A DNA stretch of 35,725 bases from Lacunisphaera sp. (lineage in GTDB: Bacteria > Verrucomicrobiota > Verrucomicrobiia > Opitutales > Opitutaceae), in contig JAQSDJ010000109.1 in assembly GCA_029945855.1 (NCBI GenBank), positions 1-35,725 on the forward strand, in the 5' to 3' direction. The translations under genes were made by a program, and so were the position numbers. Position 1 is the stretch's first letter, and each line of letters starts with the position of its first letter. Under the pieces are notes generated by a model, which worked only from the letters and a program-made list of their open reading frames with translations, searched no databases and was not told where the DNA came from. This document shows positions 1 to 6,042 of the stretch, one piece after another.

Positions 1-1314
1 TGACATGTGAGCTTCTAGTTGGCGCCGGGGGGTAGCATCTACTGGCGTCCTACAGCTGCTCGGCCTCGTAGTCCGATTCGCTCTACTCTCGGTCGGCGCG
101 TGACCCCGGCAGTGTCCATATCGCGCCCAAAAGGCGTCGCTCAAGCGGCGATGTTTCGGCGTCATTGGAATCTGCCAATTGGCGGCCGTTCCCGCGCCGA
201 CTTTCCACCGCACTTCGGCCATCCCGGCATCGTCGTCGCGCCCGGCGTTCTCCAGACAGGTTTCCGCAGGTAAAACCGACCTAAAGTATTATGTTCTCCG
301 CTAATCCGCCTCCCCAATTCTTTTTAAGCCCGCCAGCGAAGAATCCGCCAAAAAACCACCGCATTCCCGCCAAAATCCCACCCAATTTCCGACGCCAATA
401 AACGACGGATGCTCATCGATCTCCTGCCCCAGATTTGGCGGATCGCTTTGTTTTTAAAACGGGTCGCATCCCCCCACCCCGCCCATTGTCCGTTTTCACA
501 TAGACTCAACCACCGCAGCCACACTTATCAGAACAAACATCCCATCTCCGATTACATCCACAGACAACTCCTCCCACCCCTAATTGGATCCCTTGGCCCC
601 CATCCCTGCAAAAGTCGGAGTCCGGCTTTGTAGCTGTCGACTCCCTCCGAACCCCGACAAAAAGAAAGATTTTCGGGATTGGGGCAAAGTCGGCGGGTCG
701 CGGGCGGTGTTGGTCACAAAGGAGAGATGCAATTCCTGCAAGGGGGGGGGCAGGTCGGGTTGGCACCAAAGGCGGCTGCCACGTGGAGGTCTTCGGCCGG
801 CGCCGACAACACAGGAGATTCGACCGGCTCCCCATCGGTGCCGACAGCACCGGGCACGGCCTCACCTGACCAAGAAAGTTCTTTCTCGGGGCCCTGACCT
901 GCGAAGCGCTCCCCCCGCGCTACGGAATGTAAGATCTTTCGTCGATACCGGCCGGCCGATCCCAGCTGCCTCACCGCCCGATCAGCGCCACCCTACTCGG
1001 ACCCGCTGTCCCCTCGCCTGGATTCTCCGGAGAATAGGAGCTCATCGCGCATTGGGACCGAACGCTGGAGGATACGAATGAGTGGTAACTCGCGCTTAAG
1101 TGGGAGGGGGCGAGCGAGCGGTCGGGCGAAGCATAATGGAGGGATGCGGCACCGACTTGCCGCGGAGGCCGGAGCGCTGTCCAATCAAACCAGGCGGATA
1201 ACCATGAGTGGACTCGTCCCGTCGTCTGCGGTCACCACCCCGACCTTGCCGTGCCCCTCCTCCCCCGCCTGGAGGGAGGGCCCGCCTGGCTGGGCCCGGT
1301 CGGTCGGTTTTTGG
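1..1314. other. Region without a recognisable gene
   Basis: No reading frame here has a recognisable protein family, a plausible start signal or sensible composition. The open frames are short, arginine- and proline-rich, and look like GC-driven chance frames. The stretch 300-620 is rich in CCCC/CCAC runs. Around 1277-1296 GGGCCC repeats flank an 8-nt loop close to the end of the minus-strand LysR gene; there is no T-run on the minus side, so I do not call a terminator. Confidence 0.6.
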
Positions 1315-2223
1315 TCAAAAGCGCAACTCCGCCTGAAGGCACTCGATCACCTTCTTCGCGCTCGAACGAATACGCGGGAGCCGCGAATTCCAGGCGAGGA
1401 CTAGATTGCGATTCAGGCTCCCGAGCGGCCCGACGGGCAGTTCGTGGTAAGAACCTGACTCGAGATCCTTCAGTGCCAGTGCCGGCAGCACCGAGCCGAA
1501 ACCACCTGAACGGACGGCCGCCAGAGCCTGCGGGAAAGATTGGCAGATAAGTGCCGGGCGAAGCTCCGTTTTCAGGTCTTTGGCCACATCGCGCAGCTTC
1601 TGCGTAAATTGCCCGTCGCTCGTATGGGCGGCGAACGGGAGCAAGCCAAGGACATCACGCAGCGCAGGATTCTCGCGGCCAGACAACAAGGCCTTGGGCA
1701 CGACCGCAGCAAAGCTCAATACGCCAAGCGGCGCCGACTTGAGAGGTTTGACCAGGGCATCCTTGCGGATCACCCCGAAGTCCACCCGACCATCCTTCAG
1801 TTGCTGGACAATCTCGTTGGTGCGAAGATTGGCGGTCGCGAAACGAACAGACGAATGTTTCTTCAGAACGGCGCCGAGCCGAGGGATCACGAGCCAGTGA
1901 ATCAGGCTGTCCCCGGCCGCGATGGTGTAGTCGACGCTTTCCGAACGGCACACGGCCCTGAAGTCCTGCAGGCAGTGAAGCTGAGTCCGGACCATCTCCG
2001 CCAGTTGGATACCTTGAGTCGTGAGCTTGAGCTGACGGCCCTGGCGCCGGGCCACCTCCGTGCCAAAGAATTCAGACAACTCGCGGAGCTGCCGGCTATA
2101 TTGACTCTGGCGGATCGGATCCCCGGGAGCCGCCTTGGCGATGCCCCCGGCATCGTGGACCTCAACGAGGACACGCAGTCGATCAAGCGACAGGCCGCGT
2201 TCGGAGAATAGATTATCATACAT
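1315..2223 (-). CDS. LysR-family transcriptional regulator
   Basis: 302-aa protein of the usual LysR length (about 290-310 aa). Residues 10-70 form the N-terminal winged helix-turn-helix: LDRLRVLVEVHDAGGIAKAA followed by QSQYSRQLRELSEFFG and a wing with LKLTTQG. The remainder (about 90-302) fits the two-lobed periplasmic-binding-like effector domain. The recognition helix reads DPIRQSQYSRQ, with an unusual PGDP turn where small residues are more common. The start at 2223 gives the HTH its normal distance from the N terminus. The gene is divergent from the structured leader and tRNA array that begin to its right, so it could control them, but no LysR box is clear. The target is unknown. Confidence 0.85.
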   Translation of the reverse strand: MYDNLFSERGLSLDRLRVLVEVHDAGGIAKAAPGDPIRQSQYSRQLRELSEFFGTEVARRQGRQLKLTTQGIQLAEMVRTQLHCLQDFRAVCRSESVDYTIAAGDSLIHWLVIPRLGAVLKKHSSVRFATANLRTNEIVQQLKDGRVDFGVIRKDALVKPLKSAPLGVLSFAAVVPKALLSGRENPALRDVLGLLPFAAHTSDGQFTQKLRDVAKDLKTELRPALICQSFPQALAAVRSGGFGSVLPALALKDLESGSYHELPVGPLGSLNRNLVLAWNSRLPRIRSSAKKVIECLQAELRF

Positions 2224-2438
2224 GACTATCCAGTCATATAATATGCACGAAGCGCTATGGCAAGCTCGCGGTGCTCTGGTATGATCCGAAGATCAACAAC
2301 CGACCGTTTGGAACAAATCCCTAGAAAAGAACACCCACCCTCTTGATTTCCCCAGTCGATCTTCCGTTGTAACCTGTAGAACACCTTAACGTCTCCCCAC
2401 CTTCCATGAAACCCACATTATCCATACTAGCACCGGCC

Positions 2439-2590
2439 CTCCGTAGAACGGAGAGGCATTGGTCGTATGCGACCATGTGTGCCCGAGTGACCGGACGGTC
2501 ACTTATCGATTCGGGTAATTTTCAACCCGAACCGCAAAGTCCAGGAAGTGGAATCACCTGACGCTACCGAATAGCTGTAGCCTCTTGCCG
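2439..2590 (+). ncRNA. Structured leader RNA, possibly a GEMM-I-like riboswitch aptamer
   Basis: Five consecutive hairpins are visible: CTCCGT/ACGGAG (2439-2453), TGGTCG/CGACCA (2460-2475), GTGACC/GGTCAC (2487-2502), TTCGGGT/ACCCGAA (2510-2531), and CAGG/CCTG plus GCTAC/GTAGC (2542-2581). The segments CCGCAAAGTCC and CGCTACCGAA resemble the conserved CGCAAAG and UACCGA blocks of GEMM-I (c-di-GMP/cGAMP) riboswitches, but the 5' GCAAACC block is not obvious, so the family call is tentative. GGAAGTGG at 2544-2551 is complementary to CCACTTCC at 2592-2599 in the following terminator. This gives a plausible antiterminator switch. It could also be an independent small RNA. Confidence 0.4.
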
Positions 2591-2618
2591 CCCACTTCCG
2601 CCCGGAAGTGGGTTTTTT
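2591..2618 (+). terminator. Rho-independent terminator of the leader RNA
   Basis: A perfect 10-bp stem CCCACTTCCG/CGGAAGTGGG with a 2-nt loop is followed directly by six T residues. Its 5' arm can pair alternatively with 2544-2551 in the upstream RNA, so it may be a regulated terminator in front of the tRNA array. Confidence 0.85.
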
Positions 2619-2887
2619 CATGCCTGAACGGCCGCTTCCGGGGATCGAGACAAACTCAATTTCCATATACCGTAAGCGGCTTCAACGCTGAGCCCAGTCA
2701 ATCAGCCAACGTCCGCATCAAATCCCGCGGGCGCCCAAACCATGACGACATAGTCGGCACGAGAGGGGCGACGGTGTGTGTTCTTTTTTGCGAAACGCGG
2801 GACCGCCCTTGCGCGGTCCTGCTTACAGCGTGCGGTGCGCCCTCGATGGGCGTTAAACGGCCAGGCCGGCCGCACGCTTCATTTTAC
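2619..2887 (+). other. Spacer between terminator and array, with hairpins
   Basis: No gene. It contains the left 25-bp inverted repeat (2772-2796), a 7-bp hairpin GGACCGC/GCGGTCC (2800-2819), and a 50-nt structure closed by GCGTGCGG/CCGCACGC (2828-2877) that holds two inner hairpins. The last is followed by TTCATTTT and could be a leader or processing element of the tRNA transcript. The promoter of the array is expected here, but I cannot assign it with confidence. Confidence 0.5.
2772..2796 (+). repeat. Left copy of perfect 25-bp inverted repeat bracketing the RNA cassette
   Basis: The 25 bases are exactly the reverse complement of 8877-8901; flanking bases do not match. The repeat begins CGGTGTGTGTTC, has a run of six T, and ends GCGAAAC. 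The two copies lie 91 bp before the first tRNA and immediately after the CCA of the last one, so they enclose the whole tRNA/Y-RNA/Ro60 block. Confidence 0.9.
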
Positions 2888-2963
2888 CGCCTTGTCGTCT
2901 AAGATGAGAGGATGCCGGTCTTTCAAGCCGGCGATGCGGGTGCGAATCCCGTCGAGGCGACCA
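2888..2963 (+). tRNA. tRNA-Glu (anticodon TTC)
   Basis: First tRNA of the array. Acceptor CGCCTTG/CGAGGCG, anticodon loop CTTTCAA, T-loop TGCGAAT with G at position 55, A73 and encoded CCA. The D-arm starts GTCTAAGATGA and lacks the GG pair. Confidence 0.9.
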
Positions 2964-2972
2964 TTTCCTATA

Positions 2973-3012
2973 GGAAACGCCGGTTGTTGATCCGGAACCG
3001 GAGTCCGTTTCC
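2973..3012 (+). other. Degenerate tRNA-like hairpin
   Basis: GGAAACG and CGTTTCC (7 bp) enclose a smaller CCGG/CCGG hairpin with loop TTGTTGAT. It sits in the 109-bp gap between tRNA-Glu and tRNA-Gly, looks like a minimal tRNA-like relic without recognisable D- or T-arms, and could equally be a processing hairpin. Confidence 0.3.
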
Positions 3013-3072
3013 GCCCCATCGGATCTTTACTGTAGCTTGTCGGCAGCCAGAGCCGGCAGGGGCTAATTCTTT

Positions 3073-3146
3073 GCGCGCGTGGCGTAGGAGCAACGCGGCG
3101 GTCTGCCAGTCCGCAGTCCCGGGTGCGATTCCCGGCGCGCGCACCA
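3073..3146 (+). tRNA. tRNA-Gly (GCC)
   Basis: Acceptor GCGCGCG/CGCGCGC, anticodon loop CTGCCAG closed by a T-T mismatch at 31-39, T-loop TGCGATT (G55), A73, encoded CCA. D-loop AGGAGCA. Confidence 0.88.
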
Positions 3147-3147
3147 T

Positions 3148-3224
3148 GGAGCTGTGGTGTCAACAGTCAGCACAGCGGACTTTTAATCCGTAGAGTGCGG
3201 GTGCAACTCCCGCCGGCTCCACCA
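3148..3224 (+). tRNA. tRNA-Lys (TTT)
   Basis: Starts one base after the previous CCA. Acceptor GGAGCTG/CGGCTCC, anticodon loop CTTTTAA, T-loop TGCAACT (G55), A73, CCA. D-loop CAACAGTCA lacks G18-G19. Confidence 0.9.
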
Positions 3225-3307
3225 TTTTGCCACCAGTCAGTCATCGAGGGCGGACAGCGGAGAAATCTTCCGCTGCCGAGCGACCTGGAACTGCTGGCGG
3301 CGGCTTT
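3225..3307 (+). other. Intra-array spacer with anticodon-arm-like hairpin
   Basis: 83 bp without a complete tRNA. CAGCGGA (3255-3261) and TCCGCTG (3269-3275) form a perfect 7-bp stem with a 7-nt loop GAAATCT. It may be a decayed tRNA or a processing signal. Confidence 0.35.
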
Positions 3308-3382
3308 CGCGCGTTGGGAGAGAAGCCATCCGGCAGTCCGCAAAACTGTCCTACGTCGGTGCAAATCCGGCACGCGCGTCCA
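3308..3382 (+). tRNA. tRNA-Cys (GCA)
   Basis: Acceptor CGCGCGT/ACGCGCG, anticodon loop CCGCAAA with C instead of the universal U33, T-loop TGCAAAT (G55), T73 as expected for Cys, CCA. Confidence 0.88.
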
Positions 3383-3390
3383 ATTTCAAC

Positions 3391-3465
3391 GGGGCTGTGA
3401 TGATAATAGCAGCATGCCGCGCCCGCAACGCGGATGAGACGGAGCGTAACCGTCCAGCTCCACCA
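3391..3465 (+). tRNA. tRNA-Ala (CGC)
   Basis: Acceptor GGGGCTG/CAGCTCC contains the G3-U70 wobble that AlaRS recognises. Anticodon loop CCCGCAA has C33. T-loop AGCGTAA has G55 and the reversed A54/U58 combination. A73, CCA. Confidence 0.88.
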
Positions 3466-3469
3466 ATTT

Positions 3470-3544
3470 GCCCGGGAGGTGTTGATAGATGCACGACTGC
3501 CTTCCAAGCAGACAGAGCCGGCGCGATACCGGCCCCGGGCACCA
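3470..3544 (+). tRNA. tRNA-Gly (TCC)
   Basis: Acceptor GCCCGGG/CCCGGGC, anticodon loop CTTCCAA, T-loop CGCGATA (C54, G55), A73, CCA. D-loop contains GATAGAT with no GG. Confidence 0.87.
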
Positions 3545-3545
3545 C

Positions 3546-3620
3546 AGGCCTTAGATGTCCAAGCGGACGGGTTGGTTTCCAAATCCGACCGGGAGGGTGC
3601 GAGTCCCTCAGGGCCTGCCA
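3546..3620 (+). tRNA. tRNA-Trp (CCA)
   Basis: Acceptor AGGCCTT/AGGGCCT, anticodon loop TTCCAAA, T-loop TGCGAGT (G55). G73 is the bacterial Trp identity discriminator; encoded CCA. The 31-39 pair is a T-T mismatch. Confidence 0.9.
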
Positions 3621-3627
3621 GTTTCAC

Positions 3628-3703
3628 GGAGGTTAGGCCGATCAAGTGATGGCGCGTGGCCGAAGACCACGAGAGCGCGGCGCGATACCGCGAGCCTCCA
3701 CCA
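3628..3703 (+). tRNA. tRNA-Phe (GAA)
   Basis: Acceptor GGAGGTT/AGCCTCC, anticodon loop CCGAAGA with C33, T-loop CGCGATA (C54, G55), A73, CCA. D-arm GCC/GGC with loop GATCAAGTGAT. Confidence 0.87.
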
Positions 3704-3709
3704 TTTCAT

Positions 3710-3782
3710 AGCAGGAAGCGGACAGTTCCGCCGTCGGTCTCATAAGCCGGCTCATTCCGTGCAACTCGGAATCCTGCTCCCA
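3710..3782 (+). tRNA. tRNA-Met-type (CAT), first copy
   Basis: Acceptor AGCAGGA/TCCTGCT fully paired, so it lacks the C1/A72 mismatch of initiator tRNA. Anticodon loop CTCATAA, T-loop TGCAACT (G55), unusual C73, CCA. It could be elongator Met or an Ile2 tRNA that needs lysidine. Confidence 0.85.
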
Positions 3783-3791
3783 TTTTTTCAT

Positions 3792-3867
3792 CGGAGCGTA
3801 GCGTAGCAGCTAACGCGCTCGGCTTGGGACCGAGAGATCGCAGGTGCAACTCCTGTCGCTCCGACCA
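3792..3867 (+). tRNA. tRNA-Pro (TGG)
   Basis: Acceptor CGGAGCG/CGCTCCG, anticodon loop CTTGGGA, T-loop TGCAACT (G55), A73, CCA. It is the only Pro tRNA in the set; the wobble U could read all four codons. Confidence 0.9.
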
Positions 3868-3874
3868 ATTTCAT

Positions 3875-3950
3875 CAGGTGCGTGGCCCAGTTAGCGGGGC
3901 ACCGGCCCGTGACGCCGGGGAAGTGGGTGCAATTCCCACCCACCTGACCA
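3875..3950 (+). tRNA. tRNA-His (GTG)
   Basis: Acceptor CAGGTGC/CCACCTG with one C-C mismatch next to the D-arm. Anticodon loop CCGTGAC with C33, T-loop TGCAATT (G55), CCA. A73 with T at -1 replaces the G-1/C73 pair usual for bacterial tRNA-His. Confidence 0.85.
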
Positions 3951-3955
3951 CTTTT

Positions 3956-4032
3956 GCTCGTGGAGATGAAGGAGTCGAATCAGCCCTCTGTCGAAGGGAA
4001 GTCAGTCGGTGCGAGTCCGATCACGAGCGCCA
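3956..4032 (+). tRNA. tRNA-Asp (GTC)
   Basis: Acceptor GCTCGTG/CACGAGC, anticodon loop CTGTCGA, T-loop TGCGAGT (G55), G73 as expected for Asp, CCA. Confidence 0.9.
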
Positions 4033-4036
4033 TTTC

Positions 4037-4111
4037 GGGCGGGTCGTCCAACAGTCAGGACCCCTCTCCTACACAGAGGAGATCACGGTGCGAATCCGTG
4101 CCTGCCCACCA
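4037..4111 (+). tRNA. tRNA-Val (TAC)
   Basis: Acceptor GGGCGGG/CCTGCCC, anticodon loop CCTACAC with C33, T-loop TGCGAAT (G55), A73, CCA. D-arm GTCC/GGAC with loop AACAGTCA. Confidence 0.9.
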
Positions 4112-4112
4112 T

Positions 4113-4187
4113 TGTCAGGTAGCTCAATAGTCGAGCGGCCGATTGTTAATCGGCGAGATGCAGGTGCGAGTCCTGCCCTGACAGCCA
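4113..4187 (+). tRNA. tRNA-Asn (GTT)
   Basis: Acceptor TGTCAGG/CCTGACA, anticodon loop TTGTTAA, T-loop TGCGAGT (G55), G73 as expected for Asn, CCA. D-arm GCTC/GAGC with the short loop AATAGTC. Confidence 0.9.
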
Positions 4188-4191
4188 ATTT

Positions 4192-4266
4192 CGTCGGCGA
4201 GTGAGCCAGTGACCACGCCTGCCCGACATGCAGGAAGGCCGGGTGCGACTCCCGGGCTGACGACCA
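4192..4266 (+). tRNA. tRNA-Val (GAC)
   Basis: Acceptor CGTCGGC/GCTGACG, anticodon loop CCGACAT with C33, T-loop TGCGACT (G55), A73, CCA. Confidence 0.88.
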
Positions 4267-4271
4267 TCTGT

Positions 4272-4345
4272 TGCGGTGTCGTCTAACAGCAGGACAACGG
4301 GCTTTGACCCCGTGGATGGAGGTGCGAGTCCTCCTGCCGCAGCCA
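4272..4345 (+). tRNA. tRNA-Gln (TTG)
   Basis: Acceptor TGCGGTG/TGCCGCA with the weak U1-A72 pair typical of Gln. Anticodon loop CTTTGAC, T-loop TGCGAGT (G55), G73, CCA. Confidence 0.9.
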
Positions 4346-4348
4346 TAC

Positions 4349-4427
4349 GGGGCCTGGGACTGCGCAGCGTGGTCGTCTCCCTGGCAGGGAGAAATTCAGG
4401 CGGGTGCGACTCCCGCAGGCTCCACCA
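4349..4427 (+). tRNA. tRNA-Ala (GGC)
   Basis: Acceptor GGGGCCT/AGGCTCC keeps the G3-U70 AlaRS identity pair. Anticodon loop CTGGCAG, T-loop TGCGACT (G55), A73, CCA. The D region is slightly longer than in the neighbours. Confidence 0.88.
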
Positions 4428-4434
4428 TTTTCAT

Positions 4435-4509
4435 GGGTCGCAAGCATTAACAGTGATGCCGCCGGTTCTTACCCGGCAGAACCCGGAGCATTACCGGGGC
4501 GGCCCACCA
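4435..4509 (+). tRNA. tRNA-Lys (CTT)
   Basis: Acceptor GGGTCGC/GCGGCCC, anticodon loop TTCTTAC, T-loop AGCATTA (A54, G55, U58), A73, CCA. D-loop contains TTAACAGTG. Confidence 0.87.
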
Positions 4510-4510
4510 T

Positions 4511-4586
4511 GGCTCGGTGGCGCAGCAGTCAGCGCAGCTCCCTCATAAGGAGAAGGTCGCGGGTGCGAATCCCGTCTGAGCCCCCA
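4511..4586 (+). tRNA. tRNA-Met-type (CAT), second copy
   Basis: Acceptor GGCTCGG/CTGAGCC, anticodon loop CTCATAA, T-loop TGCGAAT (G55), C73, CCA. Neither the 1-72 mismatch nor three G-C pairs in the anticodon stem are present, so this is not a canonical initiator. Elongator Met or Ile2. Confidence 0.85.
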
Positions 4587-4590
4587 TTTT

Positions 4591-4677
4591 CGAGGCGTGG
4601 CAGAGCAGCAAATGCAGCGCGCTGTAAACGCGCCGCCCTCACGGGCTGCGGAGGTGCAAGTCCTTCCGCCTCGACCA
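4591..4677 (+). tRNA. tRNA-Tyr (GTA), class II
   Basis: Acceptor CGAGGCG/CGCCTCG, anticodon loop CTGTAAA, long variable arm GCCCTCACGGGC as expected of bacterial Tyr, T-loop TGCAAGT (G55), A73, CCA. Confidence 0.92.
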
Positions 4678-4685
4678 TTCTCTAT

Positions 4686-4760
4686 TCCGGCAAAGCGTAG
4701 GTAGCGACGTATCCCAGTGGTATTGGGAAGAGCGGAGCGCAACTCTCCGTGCCGGATCCA
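4686..4760 (+). tRNA. tRNA-Thr (GGT)
   Basis: Acceptor TCCGGCA/TGCCGGA, anticodon loop GTGGTAT, T-loop CGCAACT (C54, G55), T73 shared with the other two Thr tRNAs of the array, CCA. Confidence 0.87.
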
Positions 4761-4766
4761 TTTTGT

Positions 4767-4853
4767 GCGGACGTGGCGGAACTAGCAGACGCGCCGGCCC
4801 GAGGAGCCGTCGGGCGCAAGCCCATGAGGGTGCAACTCCCTCCGCCCGCACCA
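4767..4853 (+). tRNA. tRNA-Leu (GAG), class II
   Basis: Acceptor GCGGACG/CGCCCGC with an A-C mismatch, anticodon loop CCGAGGA with C33, long variable arm TCGGGCGCAAGCCCAT, T-loop TGCAACT (G55), A73, CCA. Confidence 0.9.
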
Positions 4854-4860
4854 CTTTATT

Positions 4861-4949
4861 CGCGACGTGGATGGAACAGCAGACACGACGGGCTTAAACC
4901 CCGTTGGACCTCCGGGTCCGTGCCGGTGCAACCCCGGCCGTCGCGACCA
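4861..4949 (+). tRNA. tRNA-Leu (TAA), class II
   Basis: Acceptor CGCGACG/CGTCGCG, anticodon loop CTTAAAC, long variable arm, T-loop TGCAACC (G55), A73, CCA. D-loop GGAACAGCAGA. Confidence 0.9.
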
Positions 4950-4954
4950 CTCAT

Positions 4955-5043
4955 GCGGCCGTGCGTGGAACAGAAGACCGGGCGGTTTCAAAAACCGCTG
5001 CGCCTCACGGCGCGTGGGCGTGCAAGTCGCCCCGGCCGCACCA
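4955..5043 (+). tRNA. tRNA-Leu (CAA), class II
   Basis: Acceptor GCGGCCG/CGGCCGC, anticodon loop TTCAAAA, long variable arm CGCCTCACGGCG, T-loop TGCAAGT (G55), A73, CCA. Confidence 0.9.
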
Positions 5044-5050
5044 ATTTTAT

Positions 5051-5135
5051 CGACGGGTGGTGGAACGAATACACGCGAGTCTCAGAAACTCGTGGGCGAA
5101 AGCCCGTGCAGGTGCGAATCCTGTCCCGTCGACCA
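5051..5135 (+). tRNA. tRNA-Leu (CAG), class II
   Basis: Acceptor CGACGGG/CCCGTCG, anticodon loop CTCAGAA, variable arm GGGCGAAAGCCC, T-loop TGCGAAT (G55), A73, CCA. D-loop has CGAATA rather than the AG doublet found in the others. Confidence 0.9.
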
Positions 5136-5218
5136 CTTTGGCTCGCTATCGCTCGGCGCTTCGCGCCAGCCCTGCGGGCTGCCCATCTTCACACGATCGA
5201 GGGATCGTGTTCCGTCAG
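5136..5218 (+). other. Intra-array spacer with three hairpins
   Basis: 83 bp without a tRNA. Hairpins: GGCGC/GCGCC with loop TTC, AGCCC/GGGCT with loop TGC, and CACGATC/GATCGTG (5192-5209) with loop GAGG. No T-run follows, so it looks like a processing or pausing region rather than a terminator. Confidence 0.4.
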
Positions 5219-5293
5219 CGCTTCGTCCTCTAGCCAGCAGGAGACCCGTCTCTCAAGCGGGCAACACGGGTGCAAATCCCGTCGGAGCGACCA
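5219..5293 (+). tRNA. tRNA-Glu (CTC)
   Basis: Acceptor CGCTTCG/CGGAGCG, anticodon loop CTCTCAA, T-loop TGCAAAT (G55), A73, CCA. D-arm GTCCTCTAGCCAGCAGGAC. Confidence 0.9.
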
Positions 5294-5297
5294 CTTT

Positions 5298-5389
5298 TGC
5301 CGCGTAGTTCAAAGAGAACCGTCCGCCTTATACACGGAATCGCGCTAGATGAGCGCCAGGCCCGGGAGCGTTACCCGGCGCGGCAACCA
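5298..5389 (+). tRNA. Unusual class II tRNA with anticodon TAT (Ile-like)
   Basis: Acceptor TGCCGCG/CGCGGCA, D-arm GTTC/GAAC, anticodon loop CTTATAC closed by a C-A mismatch, T-loop AGCGTTA (A54, G55, U58), A73, CCA. A 23-nt variable region holds a 5-bp stem GCGCT/AGCGC (5342-5356). Class II variable arms belong to Leu, Ser and Tyr in bacteria, so pairing with an Ile anticodon is anomalous and the charged amino acid is uncertain. Confidence 0.75.
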
Positions 5390-5390
5390 T

Positions 5391-5465
5391 GCCTGTCAAA
5401 CGTAGCGAGCGACGTGCCGGCCTTGTAAGCCGGACAGGCCGGTGCGACTCCGGCGATGGGCTCCA
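5391..5465 (+). tRNA. tRNA-Thr (TGT)
   Basis: Acceptor GCCTGTC/GATGGGC with G1-C72 and C2-G71 as expected for Thr. Anticodon loop CTTGTAA, T-loop TGCGACT (G55), T73, CCA. Last tRNA before the Y-RNA block. Confidence 0.88.
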
Positions 5466-5474
5466 TTTCAATTT

Positions 5475-5605
5475 CCGGGCAGTGAGATCAGGGTTACTTC
5501 GCCTCATAAGCGCGTGGTTGTCGGTTCGAGTCCGACCCTTCCCCCCAATGGGAAGGTAGCTCAATGGTAGAGCACGTTAACATACCTTGGTCGGTTTTCT
5601 CCCGG
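5475..5605 (+). ncRNA. Y-RNA-like gene A (tRNA-mimicking module)
   Basis: Ends pair as P1 CCGGG/CCCGG. An internal loop CAGTGA opposite GGTTTTCT follows, then the 9-bp P2 GATCAGGGT/ACCTTGGTC, then TACTTC. Inside is a circularly permuted tRNA-like module: T-arm GTCGG-TTCGAGT-CCGAC, acceptor strands CCTTCCC and GGGAAGG joined by a 6-nt loop, then D-arm GCTCAATGGTAGAGC. The T- and D-loops are canonical (TTC, GG), unlike the array tRNAs. This matches the established architecture of bacterial Y RNAs, where a Ro-binding stem carries a tRNA-like module. Confidence 0.75.
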
Positions 5606-5611
5606 CTCCAT

Positions 5612-5802
5612 TTTCTGGGCAGTGAAGATAAGGCTACTTCCGCCACCATCAGTCCCCGTTCCCTTCGGCAGTAAGGGATGCGAAAACGAGCGTCCGGGCG
5701 CGGTGAAAACCGCACCCGGGAAAGGCTCCAGGGGAGCCGGGGCCTCCGCGCTAACGCGCTGGCGGGTTCCGGTCGATTCCTTGTCTGATTTTCTCCCAGA
5801 AA
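5612..5802 (+). ncRNA. Y-RNA-like gene B (long non-tRNA insert)
   Basis: Same core as the others: P1 TTTCTGGG/CCCAGAAA, internal loop CAGTGA opposite GATTTTCT, P2 AGATAAGG/CCTTGTCT, then TACTTC. The insert (about 5641-5778) lacks an obvious tRNA-like module. It has a GC hairpin capped by GAAA (CCGGG, GCGGT / ACCGC, CCCGG) and GGCTCC/GGAGCC with loop AGG. It may be a Y RNA with a different effector domain. Confidence 0.65.
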
Positions 5803-5809
5803 TCTTCTT

Positions 5810-5941
5810 CAGAGGCAGTGAGCGTGCGGTTACTTCGGAAAACGCGCCCGTCGAAAGACGGGAGTTGCAGGTTCAACTCCTGCCTGGACCGGCGACGGTC
5901 CAGTGGCGGAATCATCATCCCGCATGCGGCTTCCTCCTCTG
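5810..5941 (+). ncRNA. Y-RNA-like gene C
   Basis: P1 CAGAGG/CCTCTG, internal loop CAGTGA opposite GGCTTCCT, P2 GCGTGCGG/CCGCATGC, then TACTTC. The module has hairpin CCCGTC-GAAA-GACGGG, T-arm GCAGG-TTCAACT-CCTGC with canonical U55, and an acceptor-like 8-bp stem CTGGACCG/CGGTCCAG capped by a GCGA tetraloop. A D-like arm then merges into P2. The capped acceptor cannot be aminoacylated. Confidence 0.75.
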
Positions 5942-5949
5942 ATTCACTT

Positions 5950-6036
5950 CGAGGGCAGTGAGAGCACGGTTACTTCCGGTAATGCACGCAAGTGCCCTGG
6001 TTCAAATCCAGACACCGTGTTCGCTTTCCTCCCTCG
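5950..6036 (+). ncRNA. Y-RNA-like gene D (short form)
   Basis: P1 CGAGGG/CCCTCG, internal loop CAGTGA opposite GCTTTCCT, P2 GAGCACGGT/ACCGTGTTC, then TACTTC. Only 87 nt: the module has a small hairpin GCAC-GCAA-GTGC and a canonical T-arm CCTGG-TTCAAAT-CCAGA, without acceptor or D-arm. Either a minimal Y RNA or a deletion derivative whose Ro-binding core is intact. Confidence 0.68.
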
Positions 6037-6042
6037 TCCATT

